A DNA stretch of 64,000 bases from Amycolatopsis decaplanina DSM 44594 (GTDB taxonomy: Bacteria; Actinomycetota; Actinomycetes; Mycobacteriales; Pseudonocardiaceae): positions 186,001 to 250,000 of the forward strand of contig NZ_AOHO01000078.1 of the NCBI RefSeq assembly GCF_000342005.1. Direction: 5' to 3'. The stretch's first letter is position 1, and each line of letters starts with the position of its first letter. The position numbers and the translations under genes are program-made. Below the pieces are notes generated by a model. That model did not search any database. It was not told the origin of the DNA and worked only from the letters and a program-made list of their open reading frames with translations. Below are positions 17,413 to 25,934 of the stretch, in pieces.

Positions 17413-18380
17413 AGGAATCACGCCGACTCGGCGAAGGCGACCTGATCGTTTCTCCTTTCGGCCTGGGTACGTCGACCTGGGGCACTACGACCGACTTCGA
17501 CGTCGCGACGAGCCAGATGAGCACCTATCTCGCGGCGGGCGGCAATCTCCTGGACACCGCCGACGTCTATGGCGATGGCCATGCCGAGCGGTTCATCGGC
17601 CGGATGCTCGGTGCGGGCCTGATGCGTGATTCCGTCGTACTGACCACGAAATCCGCGGCGGTCATCGTCGACGGGAAGCCTTTCGCGGACGCCTCACGCG
17701 GCTACCTGCTGAGCGCGCTGGACGCTTCACTTTCCCGGCTGGGCACCGATCACGTCGACCTGTGGCAGGTGCATGCGTGGGACAGGAAGGTTCCGATCGA
17801 CGAGACCCTCGAGGCCATCGATACCGCGATCGCCTCCGGAAAAGCGCGCTTCGCCGGTGTGTGCAATTACTCGGGTTGGCAAACCGCCGTCGCCGCTGTC
17901 CGGCAGGCAAGCAAGAACGGCCGGCCGCTGGCCAGTGCCCAGGTCGAGTATTCGCTCCTCGAGCGAGGCATCGAGCGTGAAGTCGTGCCCGCGGCGAAGC
18001 ATCAGAGCCTCGGGATCCTCCCGTGGGCGCCCTTGGGCAGGGGTGTGCTGACCGCGAAATACCGGCACGGTGTACCGGAGAAGCGGGCCGGGAGCCGGTT
18101 CTTCAAGTGGTATGTGGGCAGGCATCTCAATGACCGGGCGGCCGGAATCGTCGAGGTCGTGGCCTCCGTCGCCGACGAACTGGGAGTGACCCCGGTTTCC
18201 GTGGCGCTGGCGTGGGTTCGTGATCGTCCGGGCGTGGTCGCCCCGCTGGTCGGCGCGCGGACCACGGAGCAACTCGAAGAATCTTTGGCCGGCGCGGATC
18301 TCTGCCTGCCCGAGGAGCACCGGCTCAGGCTCGACGAGGTTTCCAAGCCTCGGCGCGGCTATCCGGAAGTCAGTATCTGA
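17409..18380 (+). CDS. Aldo-keto reductase
   Basis: The 323-residue barrel protein has the catalytic set of aldo-keto reductases: NLLDTADVYGDGHAE (Asp and Tyr), VLTTKSA (Lys) and VDLWQVHAWD (His). The C-terminal cofactor segment VAPLVGARTTEQLEESL is present. It resembles the sugar-dehydratase-partner type found in deoxysugar and antibiotic clusters. It probably reduces a carbonyl using NADPH. Confidence 0.85.
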   Translation: MKESRRLGEGDLIVSPFGLGTSTWGTTTDFDVATSQMSTYLAAGGNLLDTADVYGDGHAERFIGRMLGAGLMRDSVVLTTKSAAVIVDGKPFADASRGYLLSALDASLSRLGTDHVDLWQVHAWDRKVPIDETLEAIDTAIASGKARFAGVCNYSGWQTAVAAVRQASKNGRPLASAQVEYSLLERGIEREVVPAAKHQSLGILPWAPLGRGVLTAKYRHGVPEKRAGSRFFKWYVGRHLNDRAAGIVEVVASVADELGVTPVSVALAWVRDRPGVVAPLVGARTTEQLEESLAGADLCLPEEHRLRLDEVSKPRRGYPEVSI

Positions 18381-18400
18381 CCTGACGGCAGGAGGCTGTC

Positions 18401-19609
18401 ATGACCGAGAACCGACCGAAATACCTCGCGACGCCCCGATACACCGCCTGCCCCTACGCGGTGTTCGACGGATTGCGGGACACGGCGCCCGCGGTACCCG
18501 TCCAGGTCAACGGTTTCCGGATGTGGGCAGTCACCCAGTACGCCGACGTCCGCAAGATCCTCGCCGATCCCGGCGCGTGCAAGGACATCGTGCAGCACCG
18601 GAAGAGAGTCGTCCCGCAGTCCATTCTCCGCCCCGACCACAGCGCCAAACTCGCGCACAGGTCGCGGCGCAGCCTGCTCGATCGCGACGGCCCCGACCAT
18701 CGCAGGCTCCGGGCACAGTTGAGCGGTGAGTTCAGCACGACGCGTGTCGCCCGGCTGCGGCCCGCCATCGAACGGACCGCCACCTCCCTGATGGATCGCC
18801 TGCCACTCGGCGAACCGGTCGACCTGGTCACCGCCTATGCCCGGCCGCTGGTGACCACGGTGCTGGCCGATCTGCTCGGACTTCCCGAGCACGAACGCGG
18901 AGAGTTCCCCGGCTGGCAGATGTCGATGCTGACCGGCAACAGTGTCGCCGAGGCGGAAAACGGCGCTCACCAACTGCACGAACTCGCCCTCCGCATGATC
19001 GAAGTGAAGAAGCGCGAACCGGGAGACGACCTCTTCACGCGCCTGCTGCGGATCCACGAAGCGGACGGCGCCATGGACGCCGACGAACTGGCCTCCACCT
19101 ACGTGGTACTGCTCATCGGCGGCTCGGAACCGGCGACCAGCATCGGCACCGGACTCGCTTTGCTGCTCGACCGGCCGGACGCGGTGAAGAAGCTGATCGC
19201 CACGCCGGAACTGTTCGGCCAGGCCGTCGAAGAGATCGTGCGTTACGAGTCTCCGTTCAAACTGCTCCCCCCGCGGTTCTGTGAAAAGCCCGTCGAAGTG
19301 GACGGGGTGACGATCCCGCCCGGTGAGATGATCGCCGTCTCACCCGGTGCGGCGAATCGCGACCCGGCCCGGTTCCCGGACCCGAACACCTTCGACATCG
19401 AGCGCGACACGCGCGGGCATCTGGGGTTCGGGCACGGGGCGCATCGCTGTCTCGGCGCCACCTTGGGCAGGCTGGAAACCGAGATCGCACTGCGCATGCT
19501 GATCACCAGATTCCCGCGAACCCGACTCGCGGCGGCACCCGAAGACCTGATCTGGCGTCCCGGCTCTTTCATGCGACGGCTTGACGGCTTGCCGGCGATT
19601 CTCGACTGA
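18401..19609 (+). CDS. Cytochrome P450
   Basis: This second P450 (402 residues) has the haem loop FGHGAHRCLGATLG (Cys350), ExxR in EEIVRYESP and an I-helix LLIGGSEPATSIG in which a proline follows the acidic residue, so the canonical threonine is shifted by two. ATG 18401 follows CAGGAGG. It ends the plus-strand part of the cluster. It is not a close duplicate of the 8995 gene. Like it, it has no neighbouring ferredoxin. Confidence 0.9.
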   Translation: MTENRPKYLATPRYTACPYAVFDGLRDTAPAVPVQVNGFRMWAVTQYADVRKILADPGACKDIVQHRKRVVPQSILRPDHSAKLAHRSRRSLLDRDGPDHRRLRAQLSGEFSTTRVARLRPAIERTATSLMDRLPLGEPVDLVTAYARPLVTTVLADLLGLPEHERGEFPGWQMSMLTGNSVAEAENGAHQLHELALRMIEVKKREPGDDLFTRLLRIHEADGAMDADELASTYVVLLIGGSEPATSIGTGLALLLDRPDAVKKLIATPELFGQAVEEIVRYESPFKLLPPRFCEKPVEVDGVTIPPGEMIAVSPGAANRDPARFPDPNTFDIERDTRGHLGFGHGAHRCLGATLGRLETEIALRMLITRFPRTRLAAAPEDLIWRPGSFMRRLDGLPAILD

Positions 19610-19767
19610 ATCGGCTTCACGTACTTGCCTCCAGTGACCGCCGGCCTGGCCCGGGCGTGGCGCGTGGTGGGGTTGTTGATCGCCACTCACGCCCCCTCAC
19701 CAAACCATGCAATAGGCCCAAACTGGACACTCGCAGGTCAAGTGCACATCGCGGACAGCCCGAGGAG

Positions 19768-19785
19768 CGCCAGGGATCCCTGGCG
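19768..19785. terminator. 18-bp perfect palindrome between convergent genes
   Basis: CGCCAGGGATCCCTGGCG is fully self-complementary and lies midway between the P450 (ends 19609) and the minus-strand aminotransferase (ends 19841). The position suits a bidirectional terminator; flanking GCGGAC and GTCCGC lengthen the stem imperfectly. Confidence 0.55.
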
Positions 19786-19840
19786 AGTCCGCTCCCGCCG
19801 TCGGCTCCGCCACGCCATAATTCGACTTGCCCTCGATATA

Positions 19841-21082
19841 CTAGTTCGGAGACAGGCCGCCGACGGACCGCGCGATAGCGGCGAACGCATCCTCGGTTCG
19901 ATCGAGTATTTCGTCGATGTCACTTTCCGTGTGCGCGGCGGACAGGAACCAGTTGTGCGTGGGATGCAGGTATACGCCGCGTGTCACCGCCTCACGTGCC
20001 CACCGCGTTGCCACCGTGAATTCCGGATCTCCGGCGAAGGTCAGCAGGGGCATTTGCACCGGTCCGGTCTGGTTGACCTCGAGCCCGTGCCGCTTGGCCT
20101 GAGCATCAAGCCCGTCCCGCAACCGTTGTCCCGCCCGGTCCATTCTGACCAGCGCATCAGTCTCGCGAAGCTCGGTCAACGTGGCGACGGAAGCCGCCAT
20201 CGACACCGCCGAATACCAGAAGGACCCGGTCACGTAGACGTCGGAGGCCGCGTCGCGGAGTGCAGCGATTCCGGTGACGGCCGCGAGGGCATAGCCGTTC
20301 GCCATTGCCTTCGACCACGCCGCCAGATCCGGTCTCACTCCGAGAGGTTCCCAGCTACCGCCGAGACTGAGGCGGAACCCGCAGCGGACGTCGTCCAGGA
20401 TCATCGCTGCGCCCGTGCGGTTGCACAGGGCACGAACGGCACGCGCGAACTCCGGATCGGCCAGCTCTTGATCCCGCCGCACGTCATGTCGGAAAGGACA
20501 GACGACGATCGCCGCGAGGTCGCCACCCGCCCGGTCCACCGCGGCTCCCAATGAAGCGATGTCGTTGTACTCGAAGTGGTCGACATGCGCACGGTCCTCC
20601 ACGGTGACCCCGCTCTTCCCCGGGGTGCACCAAGGCACCGCGCCGTGATAAGCGCCGTGGGCGGTCAGCACCTTGCGACGTCCGGTGGCCGCCCGCGCAA
20701 TCGTCACGCAGGTGGTCGTCGCGTCCGTGCCGTTCTTCGCGAACATCGCCCAGTCCGCGGAGGGCACCGTGTCCACCAGCAGCTCGGCCAGTTCCACCAT
20801 CACCGGTGCGGCGCCGTTGACACAGTCGCCAAGGCGAGTCTGTTCGTCGGCGGCCCGGCGCACGGCGGGGTGGGCATAGCCGAGAACCACCGGTCCCCAG
20901 CCGCACATGAGGTCGAGATACTCCCGCCCGTCCGCGCCGGTGAACCGGCAGCCGTGCGCCTCCGTCACGTACTGCGGATGGTCCTCACTGAGCAAGACAC
21001 GGGTCATATGGCCGTACATACCGCCGGGAATCACCGCCGCCGCTCGGTTACGCAATGACTTTTCCAGGGGGTCAGTCGTCAT
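19841..21082 (-). CDS. Class III aminotransferase, glutamate-1-semialdehyde aminomutase-like
   Basis: The 413-residue PLP enzyme has an N-terminal PGGMYGHMTR segment, NGTDATTTCVTIARA, the PLP-nitrogen aspartate in MILDDVRCGFR (Asp230) and the Schiff-base lysine in AWSKAMANGY (Lys258). This is the glutamate-semialdehyde-aminomutase-like branch, often used in clusters to aminate sugars or polyketide aldehydes. It starts 24 bases after the transketolase stop, so the two share an operon. It probably transaminates the aldehyde or ketone made by the transketolase or SDR. Confidence 0.85.
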   Translation of the reverse strand: MTTDPLEKSLRNRAAAVIPGGMYGHMTRVLLSEDHPQYVTEAHGCRFTGADGREYLDLMCGWGPVVLGYAHPAVRRAADEQTRLGDCVNGAAPVMVELAELLVDTVPSADWAMFAKNGTDATTTCVTIARAATGRRKVLTAHGAYHGAVPWCTPGKSGVTVEDRAHVDHFEYNDIASLGAAVDRAGGDLAAIVVCPFRHDVRRDQELADPEFARAVRALCNRTGAAMILDDVRCGFRLSLGGSWEPLGVRPDLAAWSKAMANGYALAAVTGIAALRDAASDVYVTGSFWYSAVSMAASVATLTELRETDALVRMDRAGQRLRDGLDAQAKRHGLEVNQTGPVQMPLLTFAGDPEFTVATRWAREAVTRGVYLHPTHNWFLSAAHTESDIDEILDRTEDAFAAIARSVGGLSPN

Positions 21083-21106
21083 TACCTACTCCGCTCCGGA
21101 TGATGT

Positions 21107-23206
21107 TCAGATCGTGGTGTGGACGCGGGCGGCTTCGATGGCTTCGCGCGCGCCGGCGACAACGGCTTCCGGTGTCAAACCGAAGCGCCGGTATAGCAAC
21201 TCGTAGGGACCGCACTCGCCGAAACGATCGATGCCGACGACTCGGCCGGCGTCGCCGACGAATCGGTGCCAGCTCAGTGACGCCGCGGCCTCGATCGCGA
21301 CACGGGCTCGAACCGTCCTCGGCAGGACGGATTCCCGGTAGGTGGCGGGTTGTTCGCAGAACCATTCGACGCAGGGCATCGAGACGACACGGGTCGCGGT
21401 CCCGTCGTCTTCCAGGATCTGCTGGGCCCGCAGCGCGATCTGGACCTCTGATCCCGTGGCCATGAGGATGACCGCCGGGTCGTCGGTGGCCTCGTGCACG
21501 ACGTAACCACCGCGTGCCGCATCAGGGTTGATCTCCAGCACCGGCGTCGCTTGCCTGGTCAGCGCGATGCCGTGCGGTGCGGGACGCTCGGATTGCCTGC
21601 GCAGGATCTCCTCCCACACCACCGCGGTTTCGTTGGCGTCGGCGGGGCGTACGACGTTGAACCCCGGCATGGCACGCAGTCCGGCCAGTTGCTCGATCGG
21701 CTGGTGGGTCATGCCGTTCTCGCCGACCCCGATCGAATCATGCGACCAGAGGTGGATCACGGGAAGCCCCATCATCGCCGCCATCCGCAGCGCAGGCTGC
21801 ATATAGTCGGCGAAGACCAGGTAAGTGCCACCGTAGATCCTGGTTCCTCCGTGCAACGTCACGCCGTTCATGATCGCGCCCATCGCGTGTTCCCGGACTC
21901 CGAAGTTGACCGTCCGGCCGTACCTGTCACCCCCGGGAAGCGGGTTGCCCTCGGGAAGGAAATGCGAGCTCTCGTCGATCGTCGTGTTCATCGAGGCGGC
22001 CACATCCGCGGCACCACCCCACAGTTCGGGCACAACACCGCCCAAAGCGGTGAGCACCCGCCCGGAAGCCACACGCGTGGGGATGTACTCTCCTGGCTGG
22101 AAGATCGGCACTTTGGAGCGCCAGTGAGGAGGCAGCGACTTCGCTTGAATACGGTCGAACTCTTCCGCACGCAGAGGATGCTCTCGGCGCCACCGTTCGA
22201 ACCGCTTCTCCCACGACTGCCTCAGGGCCTGGCCTCGTTCCCGCGCTCGCCGCGTGTACTCGATCACCTCTGGATCGACGTCGAAGAACCGTTCGGGGTC
22301 GAAACCCAGCAGTCGCTTGGTGGCCGCCAGTTCTTCGGTCGTCAGTGGTGTGCCGTGCGCGACGGAAGTACCGCCTACCGTAGGAGCGGGCCAGCCGATG
22401 GTCGTTCTGAGAACGACGAGCGACGGTCGATCGAGAATGGACTTGGCCTCGATCAAAGCGGCAAGGAGCTCCTGCGGAGCGATGTCTCCGGACGGAGCCG
22501 GCTCGACTTCCAGCACGTGCCAGCCGCATGCCTCGTGCCGTGCGACCACGTTCTCGGACCAGGCCGCGAGCGTCGAACCGTCGTTGCAGATCCGGTTGTC
22601 GTCGTAGAGAAAGACCAGATTGCCCAGCTTCTGGTGGCCCGCGAGCGAAGTGGCCTCGAGGTACACGCCTTCTTGTAGGTCGCCATCGGAGACCATCGCC
22701 CAGATGGTGTGGTCGAAGACCGACTGACCGGGTTCCGCGCCGGGATCGAACAGGCCGCGTTCGTAGCGGGCGGCCATGGCCATGCCGACCGCCGTCGCCG
22801 CGCCCTGGCCCAGCGGACCGCTGGTGGTCTCGATTCCAGCGGTCAGCCCGAACTCGGGGTGTCCCGGCGTGACGGACCCCCAGGTCCGATAAGCCTCGAT
22901 GTCGGCCAGCTCCAGCCCGTATCCTGTCAAGTAGAGCTGGATGTACTGACTCAGACACGCGTGGCCCGCTGACAGCACGAAGCGATCGCGCCCACTCCAA
23001 TCGGGTTGTGAAGGATCGTGTCGCATCACGGATTGGAACAACAAGTGGGCCGCCGGAGCCAGGCTCATGGCGGTGCCTGGATGTCCACTTCCCGCGCGGT
23101 TCACCGCGTCCATCGCAAGCACTCGCGCCGTGTCGACGGCTCGTTGCTCCACCGCGGTCCAGCTGAATTCTTGCACGACTTCCTTTCTCGACTGACTGAA
23201 GGCCAT
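21107..23206 (-). CDS. Transketolase, full length
   Basis: The 699-residue protein keeps all transketolase parts in one chain: NRAGSGHPGTAMSLAPAAHL, the TPP motif GDLQEGVYLEATSLAG...DDN, and the pyrimidine domain with NFGVREHAMGAIMNG. ATG 23206 lies two bases beyond the SDR stop at 23209; the open frame reaches 23278 but that would overlap the SDR. A dedicated transketolase inside a biosynthetic cluster points to transfer of a two-carbon ketol unit to build or extend a sugar-like or branched intermediate, or to supply erythrose-4-phosphate. Confidence 0.9.
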   Translation of the reverse strand: MAFSQSRKEVVQEFSWTAVEQRAVDTARVLAMDAVNRAGSGHPGTAMSLAPAAHLLFQSVMRHDPSQPDWSGRDRFVLSAGHACLSQYIQLYLTGYGLELADIEAYRTWGSVTPGHPEFGLTAGIETTSGPLGQGAATAVGMAMAARYERGLFDPGAEPGQSVFDHTIWAMVSDGDLQEGVYLEATSLAGHQKLGNLVFLYDDNRICNDGSTLAAWSENVVARHEACGWHVLEVEPAPSGDIAPQELLAALIEAKSILDRPSLVVLRTTIGWPAPTVGGTSVAHGTPLTTEELAATKRLLGFDPERFFDVDPEVIEYTRRARERGQALRQSWEKRFERWRREHPLRAEEFDRIQAKSLPPHWRSKVPIFQPGEYIPTRVASGRVLTALGGVVPELWGGAADVAASMNTTIDESSHFLPEGNPLPGGDRYGRTVNFGVREHAMGAIMNGVTLHGGTRIYGGTYLVFADYMQPALRMAAMMGLPVIHLWSHDSIGVGENGMTHQPIEQLAGLRAMPGFNVVRPADANETAVVWEEILRRQSERPAPHGIALTRQATPVLEINPDAARGGYVVHEATDDPAVILMATGSEVQIALRAQQILEDDGTATRVVSMPCVEWFCEQPATYRESVLPRTVRARVAIEAAASLSWHRFVGDAGRVVGIDRFGECGPYELLYRRFGLTPEAVVAGAREAIEAARVHTTI

Positions 23207-23208
23207 CG

Positions 23209-23970
23209 TCAGCGCAGGTAGAGCCCACCGTTGATGTCGATCGTCGCGCCGGTGATGTACGCGGCTTCGATGCCGCACAGAAACGCGACGGTCGCCGCTA
23301 CTTCCTCCGCCGTTCCCATCCTGCCGACAGGAATGCCGCTGACGACCTCGGCTATGAGCGCTGGATCGACCTCACCGCGAATATCGGTGTCGATCAGTCC
23401 CGGGGCGACGGCGTTGACGGTGACTCCCGCATGGGCGCATTCCCTCGAGACCGCACGAGTGAGGCCTGCGACGGAACTCTTGGCAGCCGCGTAGTGGGCG
23501 CCGCCGAACACACCTCCGCCATTCTGCGCACTGACCGAGGTGATGTTGACGATGCGACCGGCCTTTCGTCGCATCATGTCAGGAACCATTCTCTGCATCA
23601 TGTTCACCGTGCCGGCCACACTGACGTCGACGACGGCGTTCCAGGACGCCACATCGATATCGACGAACCTGCCGGGGTCGGTGATACCCGCGTTATTGAC
23701 CAGGACGCCGACCGGCCCTAATCGCTCATCCACCTCGCCGGCGGCTTCATCGACCGACTTCGGGTCTGTCACATCACAGCTCACGCCAACGGCGGGAATT
23801 CCGTATTTATCGGATATCTCGGCCGCGTACTCGCGAGCGGTGACCAGATTCCGGCCGAGCAACGCCACGGGATGACCGTTCTCGGCGAGTCTTAACGCAA
23901 TGGCGCGGCCGATGCCACGCGCCGTGGTCGCTCCGGTGACTACCGCCGCAGGAATGTTCGCCATGTCCAC
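23209..23970 (-). CDS. Short-chain dehydrogenase (FabG-like)
   Basis: The 253-residue SDR has TGATTARGIG, NNAGIT, the serine in NITSVS and YAAAK, and closes with TGATIDINGGLYLR like 3-oxoacyl-ACP or sugar-alcohol dehydrogenases. It is the first gene of the three-gene minus-strand operon (SDR, transketolase, aminotransferase). The start may be 23970 or the second methionine at 23964. It faces the SWEET gene across a palindrome-rich 200-base region. Confidence 0.85.
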   Translation of the reverse strand: MDMANIPAAVVTGATTARGIGRAIALRLAENGHPVALLGRNLVTAREYAAEISDKYGIPAVGVSCDVTDPKSVDEAAGEVDERLGPVGVLVNNAGITDPGRFVDIDVASWNAVVDVSVAGTVNMMQRMVPDMMRRKAGRIVNITSVSAQNGGGVFGGAHYAAAKSSVAGLTRAVSRECAHAGVTVNAVAPGLIDTDIRGEVDPALIAEVVSGIPVGRMGTAEEVAATVAFLCGIEAAYITGATIDINGGLYLR

Positions 23971-24080
23971 CTTGCCCCCATTTTCGCCGCAGTACCGACT
24001 CTTTGTTCACTTGAGCGTCGCATGGCGGGGAAGCCGACGAAAGTCCCCATTCCGTTGCGCGGAACGCGAGCAACTTCTCC

Positions 24081-24096
24081 GTTCTGATCGACGGAA
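24081..24096. promoter_or_regulatory. Imperfect inverted repeat, possible IclR-type site
   Basis: GTTC, eight bases, GGAAC resembles the stronger repeat at 5666-5692 (both share ACGGAACA at the right arm). It lies between the divergent SDR and SWEET genes. Confidence 0.3.
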
Positions 24097-24097
24097 C

Positions 24098-24116
24098 ATC
24101 ACCTTGTCAAGGTGAT
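24098..24116. promoter_or_regulatory. 19-bp perfect palindrome, likely operator of the divergent promoters
   Basis: ATCACCTTGTCAAGGTGAT has 9-base arms around a single T. It lies between the SDR start (23970, minus) and the SWEET start (24172, plus). It fits the T-N11-A form bound by LysR proteins, and a LysR gene is next to SWEET. Control of both operons by that LysR is inferred. Confidence 0.6.
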
Positions 24117-24171
24117 CCCGAGGAGGCACTGTGAACCGTGAGCAGTAAATGCCATGCACAGGAAAGGACTC

Positions 24172-24822
24172 ATGTCGATCATCGATCTCGTCGGTTATGT
24201 CGCCGGACTGAGTACTGCCGGATCGCTTGTCCCGCAGATTTTCCGGATTCTTCGCACGACTCGCAGTGCGGACCAGCTGAGCATCGCCTTTCTCGTGATC
24301 CAAGGCGTCGCAATCGGGTTGTGGCTCGTCTACGGGCTCAGGTTCGGACAGGCACAGGCCTTCCAGTATGCACAGATCGCCGCGATCGGTCCCGTCCTGA
24401 TCCTCGTCTGCCTGACCGTCCGGTTCGGCAACCGGTCTTCTCGGGACGCGGCCCTCGGCATCACAGTGATCCTCGGTCTCCCGCTGGCCTCGCAGGTGAC
24501 CGAGCTCCCGACGGCGCAAGTCGGCTGGGTCGCGGTCACGGCGACGACGACCGCACTGGTGCCACAGGTGCTCCGGCTGCGATCCGTCTCGAACTCGAAC
24601 GAGATATCGGGCTGTTTCATGGCCATTTTCGCGGCCCGGCTTTCCCTGTGGTTCATCTACGGGGTTTCGTTGGGGAACACCTTTTTATGGGCGGCTCAGG
24701 TGGTCACCGCACCCGCACTGCTGTACCTCGCGATCCTGGTCGCGCGCCGGCGGCGTGCCACTCGCCACCAAAGCCTCCCGCCCCCACCTATCCGTTCGCG
24801 AGTGGGCGCGGTACCGAAGTGA
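24172..24822 (+). CDS. SWEET-like sugar transporter with two PQ-loop repeats
   Basis: The 216-residue protein has seven predicted spans and two PQ motifs, STAGSLVPQIFRILRTT and TALVPQVLRLRSVSNSNE, each followed by a conserved second helix ending in W(L/F)xYG. This 3-1-3 layout is that of eukaryote-type SWEETs, whereas bacteria usually have single-repeat SemiSWEETs. ATG 24172 is chosen over 24154 because AGGAAAGGA precedes it. Next to transketolase and aminotransferase genes it may move a sugar precursor in or a sugar-like product out. Its 3' end overlaps the LysR gene by 35 bases. Confidence 0.8.
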   Translation: MSIIDLVGYVAGLSTAGSLVPQIFRILRTTRSADQLSIAFLVIQGVAIGLWLVYGLRFGQAQAFQYAQIAAIGPVLILVCLTVRFGNRSSRDAALGITVILGLPLASQVTELPTAQVGWVAVTATTTALVPQVLRLRSVSNSNEISGCFMAIFAARLSLWFIYGVSLGNTFLWAAQVVTAPALLYLAILVARRRRATRHQSLPPPPIRSRVGAVPK

Positions 24823-25702
24823 TCTCGTCCAACGCCGCGAGAACAGCGGACATCATCGGAGCCACCTGTGACTTCCGCCAGGCCAAGGCCAACCGAACGG
24901 ATGCCACACCGGTGAGTTCCCGGCAGATGATGCCTGGCATCGGCAAACCCCCCGCCGATGCCGGAACGACGCCGATCCCGAGTCCGCCGGCGATGAGCGC
25001 GAGCACCGTCGCCGTACTGGACGCCCCATGCCTCTCACGGGGTGTGAATCCGGCATCCAGGCATCCGCGCAGCACAAGGCGACTGACCGCCGAATCCACC
25101 TCCCGGCAGGTCACGAAGTCTTCGTCACGCAAGTCGGCCATCGTCACCACCGACTTCCCAGCCAACCGATGCCCCGCGGGCACCACCACGATCAACGACT
25201 CGCTCCCGATCACCTTGGCATCGAGTCCGTCGCCGGTGAGCGGGGCGTGCAGGATTCCTATATCCAAAGTGCCGTCCCGCAGCCTGTCACATTGAAGGGA
25301 AGTGGAGAGGTCGTTATGAATCTCCACTTTGATCTCGGGCAACCGCCGCTTGATCGCCTGTAGGACGGCCGGAAGATGAGCGACGGTGGACGCTCCGGTG
25401 AATCCGACCCGGACAAGCCCCAGATGGCCTTCCCCGATCAGCCGGACACCGCGGATCCCCAGATCCACCCCCTGGAGTATCCGTCGCGCTTCCCCCAAGA
25501 AGAACTCGCCCGCCGGGGTAAGGCGAACCTGCCGGGTGGTGCGCGCCAGCAACGACACGCCGAGTTCGTCTTCCAGCTGGCGGATCGCGGAGGAGAGCGC
25601 GGATTGGGCCATATGCAGAAGCCTGGCCGCCCTGCCGAAATGACACGTATCCGCCACTGCGGCGAAGTAACGCAGGTGCCGCAGCTCCACCTTGGTCTTC
25701 AT
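24788..25702 (-). CDS. LysR-family transcriptional regulator
   Basis: The 304-residue protein starts MKTKVELRHLRYFAAVADTC with the winged HTH FGRAARLLHMAQSALSSAIR, followed by the two-lobed effector domain (HLPAVLQAIKRRLPEIKVEI, IGILHAPLTGDG, GLGIGVVPAS). ATG 25702 is preceded by AGGGGAG; the open frame goes further upstream but without a ribosome site. It is the likely pathway regulator; the 19-bp palindrome at 24098-24116 is the best candidate target. Confidence 0.85.
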   Translation of the reverse strand: MKTKVELRHLRYFAAVADTCHFGRAARLLHMAQSALSSAIRQLEDELGVSLLARTTRQVRLTPAGEFFLGEARRILQGVDLGIRGVRLIGEGHLGLVRVGFTGASTVAHLPAVLQAIKRRLPEIKVEIHNDLSTSLQCDRLRDGTLDIGILHAPLTGDGLDAKVIGSESLIVVVPAGHRLAGKSVVTMADLRDEDFVTCREVDSAVSRLVLRGCLDAGFTPRERHGASSTATVLALIAGGLGIGVVPASAGGLPMPGIICRELTGVASVRLALAWRKSQVAPMMSAVLAALDEITSVPRPLANG

Positions 25703-25934
25703 AGGCTCCCCTCTTCCGCGTCGTGCGCGATCCGCCCTCGACAGCCGGGCCTGATACGAATTTCTCCGGACCGAACGAAGGAAGCAAGAACTTTGCTGAA
25801 AGAGGCACAGAAAAGGCATGTTTTAACCCTGGCGAAGCCTCGACTGTTGAGCCATCCGGCCGAATAGACGCCCTGCGGTCCCGTCTCGGCCATCCAGGCG
25901 GCCGTACATTCAGGCGAGCCGCCCGAACCGCGGG

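Noticed and set aside
21494..22678. Plus-strand frame opposite the transketolase
   Set aside because: The transketolase motifs on the minus strand are unambiguous.
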